Both the position numbers and the translations under genes were made by a program. From a virus, in the IMG/VR virus record IMGVR_UViG_3300042905_004017, positions 1 to 61,443 of that record: a stretch of DNA of 61,443 bases. One strand, written 5' to 3'. Below the pieces are notes generated by a model. That model was not told where the DNA came from. It made no database searches and saw only the letters and a program-made list of their open reading frames with translations. Shown here piece by piece: positions 8,332 through 16,229 of the stretch. How positions within the stretch are numbered: the first letter of the stretch is position 1; the number at the start of each line of letters is the position of its first letter.

Positions 8332-9180
8332 ATGGATCAAAAACCTCTCAATCCATTGCGAGCTCATTTTAGACAACCGGCAATTTATCTCAAATTACCC
8401 AGCAACGGAGACTTTTGGCTGGCAGGGTTGGACATGCCCAAGACTCACGAGTTGCCAATATATCCAATGACTGCCAAAGACGAGATCATGTTAAAAACAC
8501 CCGATGCCCTGTTAAATGGGCAAGGTGTTGTAGATGTGATCGAAAGCTGCTGCCCGCACATCACAGATGCCTGGCAGATTCCCAGCACAGACGTGGATGC
8601 CATATTGATTGCAATTAGAATAGCATCTTATGGCGACACCATGGGCATTGATACCAAGTGCCCGCACTGCGAAACAGAAAACAGATTTGATGTTGCACTC
8701 ACCGGATATCTAGATGGTATTCAGTGTCCAGATTATAATCGCAAACTAGAACACGAAAAAATTAGAATAAAAATCAAGCCACAAACCTACGCAAGTTTAA
8801 ATGAAACCAGCAAGATCAGTTATGAACAACAACGCATGTTAGAAAACATTGTGGTTGACGGCAGCGAAGATCAAGTCAAAGTTACTGCGTATAAACACCA
8901 TATTGGCCGATTGGTTGATCTCAACGCCAAGCTGCTGGTAGACAGCACAGAATTTATTGAACTGGTTGACAGTGGCTCCATAGTCTCCGAACCAGAATAC
9001 ATCAAAGAGTTTTACTTGAACTGTGATTCAGAAATTTGTAAAAAACTACAAGAACGCATACTTGAACTTAGTCAGCAAGGTGCAATCAAACCTCAAACCG
9101 GCACTTGCGAAAATTGTTCTAAAAACTACGACGTTTCATTGACATTTGACTATGCAAGTTTTTTCGCCAACAGCTCTTGA
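8332..9180 (+). CDS. 26: Baseplate hub assembly protein, gp26-like; possible tail assembly chaperone
   Basis: A 282-residue protein matching the T4 gp26-type baseplate family: PSNGDFWLAGLDMPKTHELP near the N-terminus, then ASYGDTMGIDTKCPHC and QTYASLNETSKISYEQQRML. It has two CxxC pairs, Cys110/Cys113 (CPHC) and Cys259/Cys262 (CENC), which probably bind zinc together. A longer frame extends upstream, but that part lies antisense to the tape-measure gene; ATG 8332 follows an AGGA site and the late promoter. Near the 3' end a T-TTT-TTC slippery heptamer at 9159-9165 is in the correct phase for a -1 shift into the next ORF. In T4, gp26 is needed for hub assembly. A chaperone role for the tape-measure protein is inference from the frameshift arrangement. 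Confidence 0.82.
   Translation: MDQKPLNPLRAHFRQPAIYLKLPSNGDFWLAGLDMPKTHELPIYPMTAKDEIMLKTPDALLNGQGVVDVIESCCPHITDAWQIPSTDVDAILIAIRIASYGDTMGIDTKCPHCETENRFDVALTGYLDGIQCPDYNRKLEHEKIRIKIKPQTYASLNETSKISYEQQRMLENIVVDGSEDQVKVTAYKHHIGRLVDLNAKLLVDSTEFIELVDSGSIVSEPEYIKEFYLNCDSEICKKLQERILELSQQGAIKPQTGTCENCSKNYDVSLTFDYASFFANSS
9159..9165 (+). promoter_or_regulatory. Candidate -1 programmed ribosomal frameshift site
   Basis: TTTTTTC reads T-TTT-TTC in the frame of the gp26-like gene, the canonical X-XXY-YYZ phase. A -1 slip would continue RQQLLTLDAEG and so on without a stop into the frame ending at 9395. The predicted fusion is about 354 residues. No stimulatory pseudoknot was recognised. Confidence 0.5.
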
Positions 9181-9395
9181 CACTTGACGCCGAAGGTATT
9201 TTAGGTTTAGTTAAGAGCTACGAAAAACAAGTCAAAGACATCAAAGAAGACCTACTAAGAATGTGCTGGTACATGCGCGGCGGATTGAATTACAACGATG
9301 CCATGATGTTGGGCAGCGAAGATCGACGTATCATAAACGAAATTATCAAAGACAATTTAGAAACTGCCAAGAAATCAGGAATGCCATTCTGGTAA
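9177..9395 (+). CDS. Small tail-assembly protein, probably made as a -1 frameshift extension of the gp26-like protein
   Basis: A 72-residue frame following the gp26-like gene and overlapping its stop (TTGA). It contains a helical, charged N-terminal half (EKQVKDIKEDLLRMCWYMRGG) and ends NLETAKKSGMPFW, resembling small proteins that follow gp26 in marine T4-like phages. If translated independently it would need a TTG start with no ribosome-binding site. The frame is open upstream to the TTTTTTC heptamer at 9159, so production as the tail of a fusion protein is more economical. The pair lies divergent from the tape-measure gene, echoing the G/GT chaperone arrangement of other tailed phages. Function is inferred from this arrangement only. 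Confidence 0.62.
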   Translation: MTLDAEGILGLVKSYEKQVKDIKEDLLRMCWYMRGGLNYNDAMMLGSEDRRIINEIIKDNLETAKKSGMPFW

Positions 9396-9446
9396 GACTA
9401 ACTGCGTTAGTCTATTGATTTCGCTTGCGCTCATCAATGTTTTTTT
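9395..9446 (+). terminator. Tandem hairpins and T7 tract ending the gp26-like operon
   Basis: Starting at the stop codon, AGACTAAC-TGC-GTTAGTCT (9395-9413) is a perfect 8-bp stem with a 3-base loop. It is followed by ATTGAT (9414-9419) pairing with ATCAAT (9433-9438) around a small inner CGC/GCG stem. Seven Ts follow at 9440-9446. The second hairpin with the T-run looks like an intrinsic terminator for rightward transcription. Confidence 0.7.
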
Positions 9447-9796
9447 AGGTTTCATCCAGATTAATTGGTCACTCTTTGCCCAGGGCGGGCAAAAATTATA
9501 TGCTTCATCCGAGTCGCATAGTCACTAGTATTAGAGCATTACAGAGGCGGTTGTCCGGTACCTCGAGCTCCGTTCTTATCACAACGGCGATTTGTACACA
9601 ACATACTAGCGTGGTATACAAACGTGTGCAATCGCTTGCACGTCTTTTTAGCCTTATCAATCCTATTCAAACAACTAAATCGCGGCGTTTGCGATCTTCA
9701 TCCCGAAGGGTAGTAGTTGAGTGCTCGTTGCGGCGACGAGGCTTCCGTCCCTGTGTATATTTCAACCAGGTCTAGGGCACACGATATTGACCTGTG
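9447..9796. other. Structured non-coding stretch, candidate small RNA region
   Basis: No convincing gene is seen on either strand. A 99-codon frame at 9476-9775 has composition unlike the neighbouring proteins. The stretch is noticeably richer in G+C than its surroundings. It contains several short inverted repeats: TTTGCCC/GGGCAAA (9475-9493, 5-base loop), TTTGTA/TACAAA (about 9591-9622), GTGCAA/TTGCAC (9626-9641), ATCGC/GCGAT near 9680 and CTCGT/ACGAG near 9722-9742. The GTGCAA stem is followed by CTTTTT, so a short rightward transcript between about 9460 and 9650 is conceivable. I could not fit a tRNA: no T-arm GTTCRA sequence lies in the right context. Confidence 0.4.
9623..9649 (+). terminator. 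Hairpin with T5 tract inside the non-coding stretch
   Basis: GTGCAA-TCGC-TTGCAC (9626-9641) forms a 6-bp stem with a TCGC loop, with flanking bases able to extend it around a two-base bulge. CTTTTT follows at 9644-9649. It resembles an intrinsic terminator although no protein gene ends before it. Confidence 0.5.
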
Positions 9797-10594
9797 CTAG
9801 TCTTTACTGCTCAAAATTCTTAATTTATTTGATAGAAATTTGCCATAAGATTCATGAGATAAAGGGCCAGGGTGTGAATTATCATTGCCAAGGTCTATTA
9901 ACATACTAACCATAGGTTGATACAAATTGAGCCATAATTGTTCTTGTATACCGCCAACGGACTGATAATCATTGTGTATTTTATCGTATAATAAATTTAT
10001 TTGATCGTCGTTTCTGTTATAAGAATTTAAAATAGTGTTTGTATATTTTGTAAGTGAGTTTGATTTGATTGGTTTTGATTTTTTTTTAAAAAAGTTTTTA
10101 TCCCAATGACAATAATTGTTTAAAAAGTAAATTTTTGTTTTTTTGGACTTGGCCAAGGTTGAGAGAATATTAACATATCTGACAATATCCAATATATCGT
10201 AATGTGCATTACTGATCAAACATAAATCATCTCGCAGTTTATGTAAAAATTTATCACTAAATGATAAATCATTACCATGAAACGGCAATAGATCGTGACC
10301 AGCTTTAAATACCCTAGTGCAATCGTATGGCTCTAGGCCTAACCAAGTGTAGTGTCTTGGATAGCTTGTCCAGCCAACAAAAACAAAATCATAAGCAGAT
10401 TTTGTTAATTCCACACATGTATCTAAAAATATACGCAAGTTTGAATATCCACCTACACCTATATTGGTTACAAGAACATCATCACCAAACATTTCTGCAG
10501 CTAACACATTTGCATAATGCATTGAATTCTGATTTTCTAAATCTAATCCAATACCTTGAACAATGGAGCATCCAGAAAATAATAATCTAATCAT
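9797..10594 (-). CDS. SGNH/GDSL hydrolase-like protein
   Basis: A 265-residue protein with the blocks of the SGNH hydrolase fold. Ser10 sits in FSGCSIVQG, where GCS replaces the usual GDS. GVGGYSN (46-52) corresponds to block II, and D238-N-S-H241 to the C-terminal DxxH catalytic pair. The middle has the VGWTSYPR strand (~74-81) in place of a clear GxND block. Such enzymes remove acyl groups from sugars or lipids. Here the likely target would be a glycan, given the neighbouring sugar-active and radical SAM genes, but substrate is unknown. It is the last gene of the leftward accessory operon, with an 11-base gap to the nuclease gene. A second SGNH protein begins at 61206. Confidence 0.62.
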   Translation of the reverse strand: MIRLLFSGCSIVQGIGLDLENQNSMHYANVLAAEMFGDDVLVTNIGVGGYSNLRIFLDTCVELTKSAYDFVFVGWTSYPRHYTWLGLEPYDCTRVFKAGHDLLPFHGNDLSFSDKFLHKLRDDLCLISNAHYDILDIVRYVNILSTLAKSKKTKIYFLNNYCHWDKNFFKKKSKPIKSNSLTKYTNTILNSYNRNDDQINLLYDKIHNDYQSVGGIQEQLWLNLYQPMVSMLIDLGNDNSHPGPLSHESYGKFLSNKLRILSSKD

Positions 10595-10605
10595 TACTCA
10601 ATTTG

Positions 10606-11034
10606 TTAAAGTTTGTTTTTTATATGAGAGCCATGGACACGGACCTGTATATGCCCGTTGTAATAATCATCTGATTCTAAGACTTGGTGTCGGAATTGTT
10701 CTCTTGCTTCAATATATGAACATTCTGCTTTTGATTTACAGTAATACAGTATTTGTCTAGTGAATTTGTCTGCGCCTAGAGTTTGTATGTCTTTTTTGAG
10801 TTCGTCATTTGAGCCATAATATTCTTGCCAATCGCTATCTATTTTGCTTCTGATCTTCTTTTTCTTTTTGTTACCGTTTTTAAGTTTTACTGTTCGTACT
10901 GTAGTTTTTGAAAATTTAGCTAACTTCTTTCCTATGTATTTGCGCCCAGATACAGTATTCGTTATCAAATACACAAATCCTACACAATCTTCAGGAAGTG
11001 ATTCCACAAGAGTGGATTCGAATAGCCATGACAT
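10606..11034 (-). CDS. GIY-YIG endonuclease-like protein
   Basis: A 142-residue protein with a GIY-YIG-type nuclease core: VYLITNTVSGRKYIGKK carries the two short motifs (VYL 21-23 and YIG 33-35). Glu109 in YIEAREQ is the likely metal-binding residue. A basic segment (KNGNKKKKKIRSK, 52-64) and DWQEYYGSN follow. Similar free-standing proteins occur widely in T4-like phages and are often labelled Seg-like or putative endonucleases. Whether this one is mobile, a repair enzyme or a host-DNA nuclease cannot be told. It lies between the SGNH and SDR genes with 11-base gaps and no obvious insertion scar. No strong ribosome-binding site is seen. Confidence 0.7.
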   Translation of the reverse strand: MSWLFESTLVESLPEDCVGFVYLITNTVSGRKYIGKKLAKFSKTTVRTVKLKNGNKKKKKIRSKIDSDWQEYYGSNDELKKDIQTLGADKFTRQILYYCKSKAECSYIEAREQFRHQVLESDDYYNGHIQVRVHGSHIKNKL

Positions 11035-11045
11035 ACAGCATATAA

Positions 11046-11630
11046 TTATGCCTTATAGTCTAGATTACAATAAAATGTTATTTCCTCTATACATGTGTTT
11101 GGATCCAAAGTTTGAGCATATTTTATAAAATTAGATACTGCTTCTAGATCAATTCCATTTCCTGTCCATGTAGGTCTACTACGACTAAGTTCAGTATCTA
11201 ATCGATCCAGTGTAATTAATGTAGTTTTAAATGATACTGTATTTGCTTTAAATGCTGCTGTGCCCTGTTGGCTAGCATGCTCTAAGGCTGCTTTTGCTAC
11301 ACGATAAGTTTCAAATCTTGGTTCTGGAGCTACAACGATTTTATTACCCACACTGCCAATATTGACGATCCATCCTGTTTTATTAGCTGCCCGCCATGCA
11401 TCATAAACAGCAAAATACACCTGTGACTGAGCAAAGTTAGCCCATGCTTCTTGCGGAGGACCATCAAATGCGTTATTGACAAACACATCGTAGTCCAAGC
11501 TCATTGCAGCAATCGCATCTGTATTGCGGGTAATATCAATGCCGTCTGCACGACTGACACTTGTACCTGCAAATTGTTCAACTAGGTGTTTACCTAGCCC
11601 TCTATTGCCGCCTGTTACCAACATCTTCAT
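11046..11630 (-). CDS. Short-chain dehydrogenase/reductase (SDR)
   Basis: A 194-residue Rossmann-fold oxidoreductase. TGGNRGLG (6-13) is the NAD(P)-binding glycine motif. NNA (52-54), Ser93 and Y109-R-V-A-K113 give the SDR active-site set N-S-Y-K. It is shorter than usual (about 250 residues), lacking part of the C-terminal substrate region. The reaction is expected to be reversible oxidation of a hydroxyl or reduction of a keto group, possibly on a sugar or nucleotide-sugar. Its ATG overlaps the stop of the upstream radical SAM gene by four bases (ATGA), so the two are probably translated together and may act on the same substrate. Confidence 0.82.
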   Translation of the reverse strand: MKMLVTGGNRGLGKHLVEQFAGTSVSRADGIDITRNTDAIAAMSLDYDVFVNNAFDGPPQEAWANFAQSQVYFAVYDAWRAANKTGWIVNIGSVGNKIVVAPEPRFETYRVAKAALEHASQQGTAAFKANTVSFKTTLITLDRLDTELSRSRPTWTGNGIDLEAVSNFIKYAQTLDPNTCIEEITFYCNLDYKA

Positions 11631-12748
11631 CTAATAGATCCTCCTTGATCCCAAACTTTTGTAAATTTTTCTCCGCACGTCATGGCGCATTCCATAATTT
11701 TGTTTGATCCAGACCAGCGATCAACAAGCTCAGTCCAAAAATTTGATTGAAAAATATCTTCTAAACTTTTGTTATTGATGTCTAATTCGTTTTTATATTG
11801 TTCAACAAACGCTTTTACTTGAATTCTTCCTGGGCCAGTAAAACTTGATTCATGCGCCCCTGGCATGGCACTGTCACGGAATCTGGCATCGTACATGTTA
11901 TGCTCAAAGAAATTACACGGCAATACTAATCCTTCAGCAGTTATAACAACTTTGTTGCCTAGCAGCGCATCGCATTGAACATCAGTTAGTTCAAGATACT
12001 TTCTAAAGCTACCGTGCATCTTTTTTATTACTTCAATTTTTTGTACACTGGGATTACGCAATTCCTCTAGTGTGGGTTCTTCTAAGCAATATTCAATGTT
12101 TTTGTTTTTATCTAGTACAGGCCAATTTTTATAAGCAGTTTCGTTTTTATGATCGTAAAATCTTCCAGTTTTTCTAGCCAAGAAATTAAAAAAGCCATAT
12201 TCTTGACTTAACGCTCTTGCCTGTTCAACTTGGTGCTCGTTGTGTTTAAAAACAATATAGTTCCATTGTGCTCTACCACCAGCACGAATAAACGCCAGGG
12301 CATTACGCATAGCTGTTGCATATTTTACATTACGTCTGTACAGATGTAAAGTATCCTCTAATCCATCAAATCCAAAATCAATCTGACCGTACCCGTTCAT
12401 TATACGGGCTATTTCTCCCCAGTAGTTTTCGTCATGAACTCCGCCGTTGGTATGAAAGTATAACCAAAGTGTTGGATTCTTCCGCCTAAAGTCCTGTAGT
12501 ATATCCAGAAAGTCGGGATGCATGATAGGATCGCCGTAACTGCCGCAAAAAAATATTTGTCGTAAACTTTTACAATGTTCGACGCTAAACGCAGCATCAA
12601 TAGCACACCTGTCTAAATGCACTAGAGGCATATAGGGATTTACGGGACCACCTTGTATGTTTCTAGGACATTGGGGACAGGCAGCATTACAATAGGTTGT
12701 AATTTCCAGTTGATATTCTGTTATTTGAGAAAAAATAAAATTTTTCAT
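11627..12748 (-). CDS. Radical SAM protein with C-terminal SPASM-like cysteines
   Basis: A 373-residue radical SAM enzyme. Cys20-x3-Cys24-x2-Cys27 (TYCNAACPQC) is the [4Fe-4S] motif that binds S-adenosylmethionine. The beta-strand motif usually reading GGEP is here CGSYGDP (~68-74). C-terminal cysteines in DVQCDALLG, VLPCNFFEH and MECAMTCGE fit a SPASM or twitch auxiliary cluster domain, typical of enzymes modifying peptides or sugars. It differs from the other six radical SAM proteins in the window, which carry an N-terminal cysteine-rich segment and GGEP. It overlaps its neighbours on both sides by four bases: the sulfotransferase-like gene upstream and the SDR downstream. The substrate is unknown. 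Confidence 0.86.
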   Translation of the reverse strand: MKNFIFSQITEYQLEITTYCNAACPQCPRNIQGGPVNPYMPLVHLDRCAIDAAFSVEHCKSLRQIFFCGSYGDPIMHPDFLDILQDFRRKNPTLWLYFHTNGGVHDENYWGEIARIMNGYGQIDFGFDGLEDTLHLYRRNVKYATAMRNALAFIRAGGRAQWNYIVFKHNEHQVEQARALSQEYGFFNFLARKTGRFYDHKNETAYKNWPVLDKNKNIEYCLEEPTLEELRNPSVQKIEVIKKMHGSFRKYLELTDVQCDALLGNKVVITAEGLVLPCNFFEHNMYDARFRDSAMPGAHESSFTGPGRIQVKAFVEQYKNELDINNKSLEDIFQSNFWTELVDRWSGSNKIMECAMTCGEKFTKVWDQGGSIR

Positions 12749-13512
12749 TGCAAAATTTTAAAACTGCTGCCTGATAACACAAGCAGGCAATAGCGTTCTT
12801 CAATAGTTAAATCTGGATTGGTATAATCGTAATCTTGTTTAGAAACCATTGTCAAATATGTATTTGTTGGTAAAAATTTTTTGTTTTGATCTATCCAATT
12901 GGTGTAATATTCTTTGCAATTATCTGACACATATAAACCAACTTGACGAACAGAATAGACAAAATAATCCCACCCTCTAAGAAAATCATTCAAAGAAATT
13001 TGTTTATTTGATAGTGTTCTAGGCTGTATACGATCTTTGATAAAATTGTAACAATCAAATTTGTACAAAATTTCAGGATTTTTTATTTTGACACAAAGCT
13101 GATGGTAATTTGGTAATAATTTTTTTTCTCTACTATTTTTTTCTAAACTGGCTTTAATCACAAACGGAAGAGTATCTACTGTAATTGTAATGTCAATTAG
13201 ATCTAAAAAACAATCAAACTTGTTATTATAAATGTGTGTTTTTAGAATCCAGCTTTTTTGTGTATCTAACTGATAGAGTTCCTGTAATTGAACATTTAGT
13301 CTCTCTTGATCAACATCAATTTCTGTTAATGACATCTTAGTTATTTCTGTAAAAGGAAAATTACTTACAAATTCATTATCAATTACAGTTTTACTATCAT
13401 TTAATCCAACGTAACGAACTTGACTATTCAAGGTTGGATTAGAATCCAATATCAATTTTAAAATTGTATCTCCTGCATAGCCTGACTTCCATCGCAAAAT
13501 AGTTATTGGCAT
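12745..13512 (-). CDS. Sulfotransferase-like protein (tentative)
   Basis: A 255-residue protein whose N-terminus, TILRWKSGYAGDTILKLIL (4-22), resembles the phosphosulfate-binding loop of sulfotransferases (consensus around KSGTTWL). SWILKTHIYN (~86-95) resembles the strand after it that often reads KTH or RTH. The remainder is Asn/Lys/Ile-rich with no motif I recognise. If correct, it would transfer sulfate from PAPS to a hydroxyl or amine, fitting a surface-modification cassette. The match is weak and a different P-loop-like or unrelated family is possible. It overlaps the radical SAM gene downstream by four bases and the unknown gene upstream by ten. Confidence 0.42.
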   Translation of the reverse strand: MPITILRWKSGYAGDTILKLILDSNPTLNSQVRYVGLNDSKTVIDNEFVSNFPFTEITKMSLTEIDVDQERLNVQLQELYQLDTQKSWILKTHIYNNKFDCFLDLIDITITVDTLPFVIKASLEKNSREKKLLPNYHQLCVKIKNPEILYKFDCYNFIKDRIQPRTLSNKQISLNDFLRGWDYFVYSVRQVGLYVSDNCKEYYTNWIDQNKKFLPTNTYLTMVSKQDYDYTNPDLTIEERYCLLVLSGSSFKILQ

Positions 13513-14009
13513 ATTATTATAGTATCATCAATGACAACACCACCTAATTCATCTGCAATTTTTTCATAAGAATATTTTAATCTATTAAAATTAAATCTGT
13601 TTAGCGGTAAAGTTACTAGTATATTTTTTGTCAATTTTCTACATTTTTTTATGTTATCTAAAATAGTTTGCCAGTCTTGATATTGTATCCACAAAGTGCT
13701 GTTAATTATACATAATACGTCAGAATTTATTTTCTTTATACAGTATTCGATCAGTTGTAAATTCGCAGGATCAATAAACAGGGTGTTTGGTTTCCAGTCA
13801 ATTTTGGCTTTAGAAAACATAGATGGTTCTATAAAAGTTCCATCAATATTCAATCGACATCCACCGCTAAACAAAATTGTGGTTGTCTTATTTTTTGTAT
13901 AATCTTTTATAAATTCGTCTACTGGTGCAGATATTGGATAAAATGTTGCCTGATATCTAGCTAACAAATATTTTTCATTATGATCAGGAATTTTTTTTAA
14001 TATCTTCAT
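13503..14009 (-). CDS. Hypothetical protein, accessory operon
   Basis: A 168-residue protein that I do not recognise. It has alternating hydrophobic strands and helices: TTTILFSGGCRLN (~43-55), NTLFIDPANLQLIEYCIK (~75-92), SDVLCIINSTLW (~95-106) and KNILVTLPLNRF (~127-138). This suggests a Rossmann-like alpha/beta fold, compatible for example with a methyltransferase, but no glycine-rich binding motif is clear. It overlaps both neighbours (26 and 10 bases), so it belongs to the same translational unit as the radical SAM and SDR genes. Confidence 0.68.
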   Translation of the reverse strand: MKILKKIPDHNEKYLLARYQATFYPISAPVDEFIKDYTKNKTTTILFSGGCRLNIDGTFIEPSMFSKAKIDWKPNTLFIDPANLQLIEYCIKKINSDVLCIINSTLWIQYQDWQTILDNIKKCRKLTKNILVTLPLNRFNFNRLKYSYEKIADELGGVVIDDTIIICQ

Positions 14010-14463
14010 TGCGAAAATAAAACCTGGTTAAAGGATGTACCCAATTAAATTGTGTGCCGTTATCATTTTTTCCACTAATGTAGTTGTATAATTTGTGCCT
14101 TACCTGTGAACTGATATAAGAAAAAATGGCGTCGTCATACGAATCAGGAACAGATGTTTGTGGTTCTGGAATGGCATTAAATTTGTTAATCGACAAATAC
14201 AACCAAGTGCCTAGGCCAAAATTATCTAAAGTTTCATTACAAATGTTTACTATCGTGCTAAATTTGAAAATCTGATTGACTATGTAAATACACATCTGGG
14301 GCTGTTGGTTACATTCTTTGCCAACAATAGATTTTACATGATTGCAATCACCCGAATAATATATTCTGGATATTTTATTATTTTCTACGAACTGTTTTAA
14401 AAGATAATCCTGTTCAAAAAGATCAGCGTGATACCAAAGTAATTGATTATCTAAAACATTCAT
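13984..14463 (-). CDS. Hypothetical protein, accessory operon
   Basis: A 159-residue protein without recognised motifs. It contains RIYYSGDCNH (~33-42), three closely spaced cysteines between ~41 and ~58, and an aromatic, polar C-terminus (FNWVHPLTRFYFRN). There are no membrane segments or signal peptide. Its ATG overlaps the gp46 stop by four bases, marking the boundary at which an accessory block has been appended to the conserved gp47-gp46 pair. Function cannot be assigned; proximity suggests a role with the downstream radical SAM, SDR and SGNH genes. Confidence 0.66.
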   Translation of the reverse strand: MNVLDNQLLWYHADLFEQDYLLKQFVENNKISRIYYSGDCNHVKSIVGKECNQQPQMCIYIVNQIFKFSTIVNICNETLDNFGLGTWLYLSINKFNAIPEPQTSVPDSYDDAIFSYISSQVRHKLYNYISGKNDNGTQFNWVHPLTRFYFRNEDIKKNS

Positions 14464-16229
14464 TTTATTTCAACATCAGTATTATAGCTGGTAAATCCGT
14501 TTTCTTTTACTACACTCAAAACGTTGTTTACACGACCAGCCAGCTCATCTTTGTGCGATACTAGCCAAACAGATCTATTACCTTCGCGGCTCATTTTCTT
14601 GAGAATGGCCAGACTGTTTTCTACACCCGAGCTGTCCATACCAGTATCAATGACTTCGTCAATGAACAAGAGATTAATTGGCTGATACAAGCTTTCCCAA
14701 ACATCACGAAATGCCCAACTCAAACTCAATATCAATCTGTTACGTTCGCCTCGGCTCAAGTTATCAAAGTCCAATTCTCTACCCAGTTCTTCGATGCTGA
14801 CAGATAGATCATTTTGGAACTTGACAGTGTGAGGCAATCCAATCCTATCCAAGTACTGACTTAACCTAGCGTTTAGATAACTTAGATTTTGATCAATGAT
14901 TCTTTTGCGAATGAAACTGTCTTTGTTGGTCAATAGTTTAAGCAAGAACTCTTGATGTTCTCTAACATTGGCCAATTCATTGATCATGTCATAGTTAATT
15001 TCTTCCAGCGCCTGTGTTTCCATCTCTCGGATTTGCTCTTCGTATGGGTCCGTATCGTTTTGTTTAGTTTCTAACTGTTGTTTTAAGTTAGCGACAGTAT
15101 TCTTGTGATTGATAGCATCTTCTTTCCGATCGTAAAACACTGTAGGAACAGGACCCGGCTCACCTAGTAGTTCTAAGGCACCAATGTGTGCATGTAATTG
15201 TTCGTCATTGGTAAGATACTGTAGTGCGGTTTCTTTCAAGGCGTTGCGTTTTTCTTCTAACACTTGCTCATGTTTGTGATCGTGAATTGCCTGACCGCAG
15301 GCATAACACTCATGCTTTTCTAGTTTTTCAATTTCTAATTTTAACTTGTCTAACTGTTTTAATAGTTTGACTTGTTCAGTTTCGCAAGCAATTTTCCAGC
15401 GATTAATTTCTGCGGCTTTTTTGGTTTTTTCATTATATGCATCTAGTGCATCGTGATTGGCAAGCTCTTGATCAATGGCCAAATCTCCTACAACCTCTAA
15501 AGCCTTTTCCAGTTCTACAATTTCATTGGCTCGTTTGGTAGTCCATATTGTTTGCCTACGCCTCGTGGCTTCGATTTGTTCTTGAATACGTGCATTGGCA
15601 TCTGTGACTGCCTTGATACGATATTCTTCTTGAGTGATAGCATCTCGAGTGGCCTTCAGTTGTTCTTTAAGCGCATCTGCTTTTTCACTCAACATAGTAA
15701 TACCAAGCAACTGCTCAATGATGGCTCGTTGATCGTTGGCTTTGAGTGCAAGGAATGGTTCTGTGTATGTGTTAAGTGCAACAATGTGTTTGAACATGTC
15801 GTGGCTCATACCCAGCATGCGTTCAATTTCTGCTTGTGTCTCTCTTGAGTCGCCTTGACTTTCGTCAGTGATTTGTTGTTCTTGGCCACCAACATAAAAT
15901 GCCATTGTGTTGGGCTTACGACCACGTTCGATCTTGAAGTCAATACCGTCCTTTTCAAACTCAATGGTAACCAACATGTTCTTACCATTTGTTTTGTTGA
16001 TAAGATTGTCTTTTTTGATGTTGGTTAAGGCAGCGCCGTAGAGCGCATAACTCAGTGCATTGATAATGGTTGTTTTGCCAGTTCCATTTCTGGCTCCTGT
16101 GTCGTCTCCACCCAGGTCCAAGTTTTGTCCCAGTACTAGAGTCAAATCTTTGCGGTCAAACTGAACGGCCTGGGTAGCATTACCCACGCTCATGAAATTT
16201 TTCACGGCCAGTGTTTTTATTTTAAACAT
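14460..16229 (-). CDS. 46: Recombination endonuclease subunit gp46 (Rad50/SbcC-like ATPase)
   Basis: A 589-residue SMC-type ATPase. Walker A is GARNGTGKTT (45-54). The zinc-hook CxxC is CYAC (about 307-310) at the tip of two coiled-coil arms. The ABC signature LSRGERNRL and Walker B LLFIDEVID lie in the last 120 residues. With gp47 it processes DNA ends for recombination-dependent replication and host DNA breakdown. T4 gp46 is 560 residues, so it is full length. The start shares one base with the gp47 stop (TAATG), as expected for coupled subunits. Identification is secure. Confidence 0.96.
   Translation of the reverse strand: MFKIKTLAVKNFMSVGNATQAVQFDRKDLTLVLGQNLDLGGDDTGARNGTGKTTIINALSYALYGAALTNIKKDNLINKTNGKNMLVTIEFEKDGIDFKIERGRKPNTMAFYVGGQEQQITDESQGDSRETQAEIERMLGMSHDMFKHIVALNTYTEPFLALKANDQRAIIEQLLGITMLSEKADALKEQLKATRDAITQEEYRIKAVTDANARIQEQIEATRRRQTIWTTKRANEIVELEKALEVVGDLAIDQELANHDALDAYNEKTKKAAEINRWKIACETEQVKLLKQLDKLKLEIEKLEKHECYACGQAIHDHKHEQVLEEKRNALKETALQYLTNDEQLHAHIGALELLGEPGPVPTVFYDRKEDAINHKNTVANLKQQLETKQNDTDPYEEQIREMETQALEEINYDMINELANVREHQEFLLKLLTNKDSFIRKRIIDQNLSYLNARLSQYLDRIGLPHTVKFQNDLSVSIEELGRELDFDNLSRGERNRLILSLSWAFRDVWESLYQPINLLFIDEVIDTGMDSSGVENSLAILKKMSREGNRSVWLVSHKDELAGRVNNVLSVVKENGFTSYNTDVEIK

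Noticed and set aside
9558-9578. Overlapping restriction sites GGTACC, CTCGAG and GAGCTC resembling a cloning-vector polylinker.
   Set aside because: The flanks show no vector sequence and the sites overlap rather than adjoin; chance in a GC-richer, palindrome-rich stretch is more likely.
9476-9775. A 99-codon open frame through the intergenic region.
   Set aside because: Arg/Ser-rich low-quality composition, no ribosome site, and it runs across the terminator-like hairpin at 9623-9649.
9500-9790. Possible tRNA gene, suggested by TTAGAGCATTAC and several stems.
   Set aside because: No matching D-stem partner and no GTTCRA-type T-loop on either strand in the right spacing.
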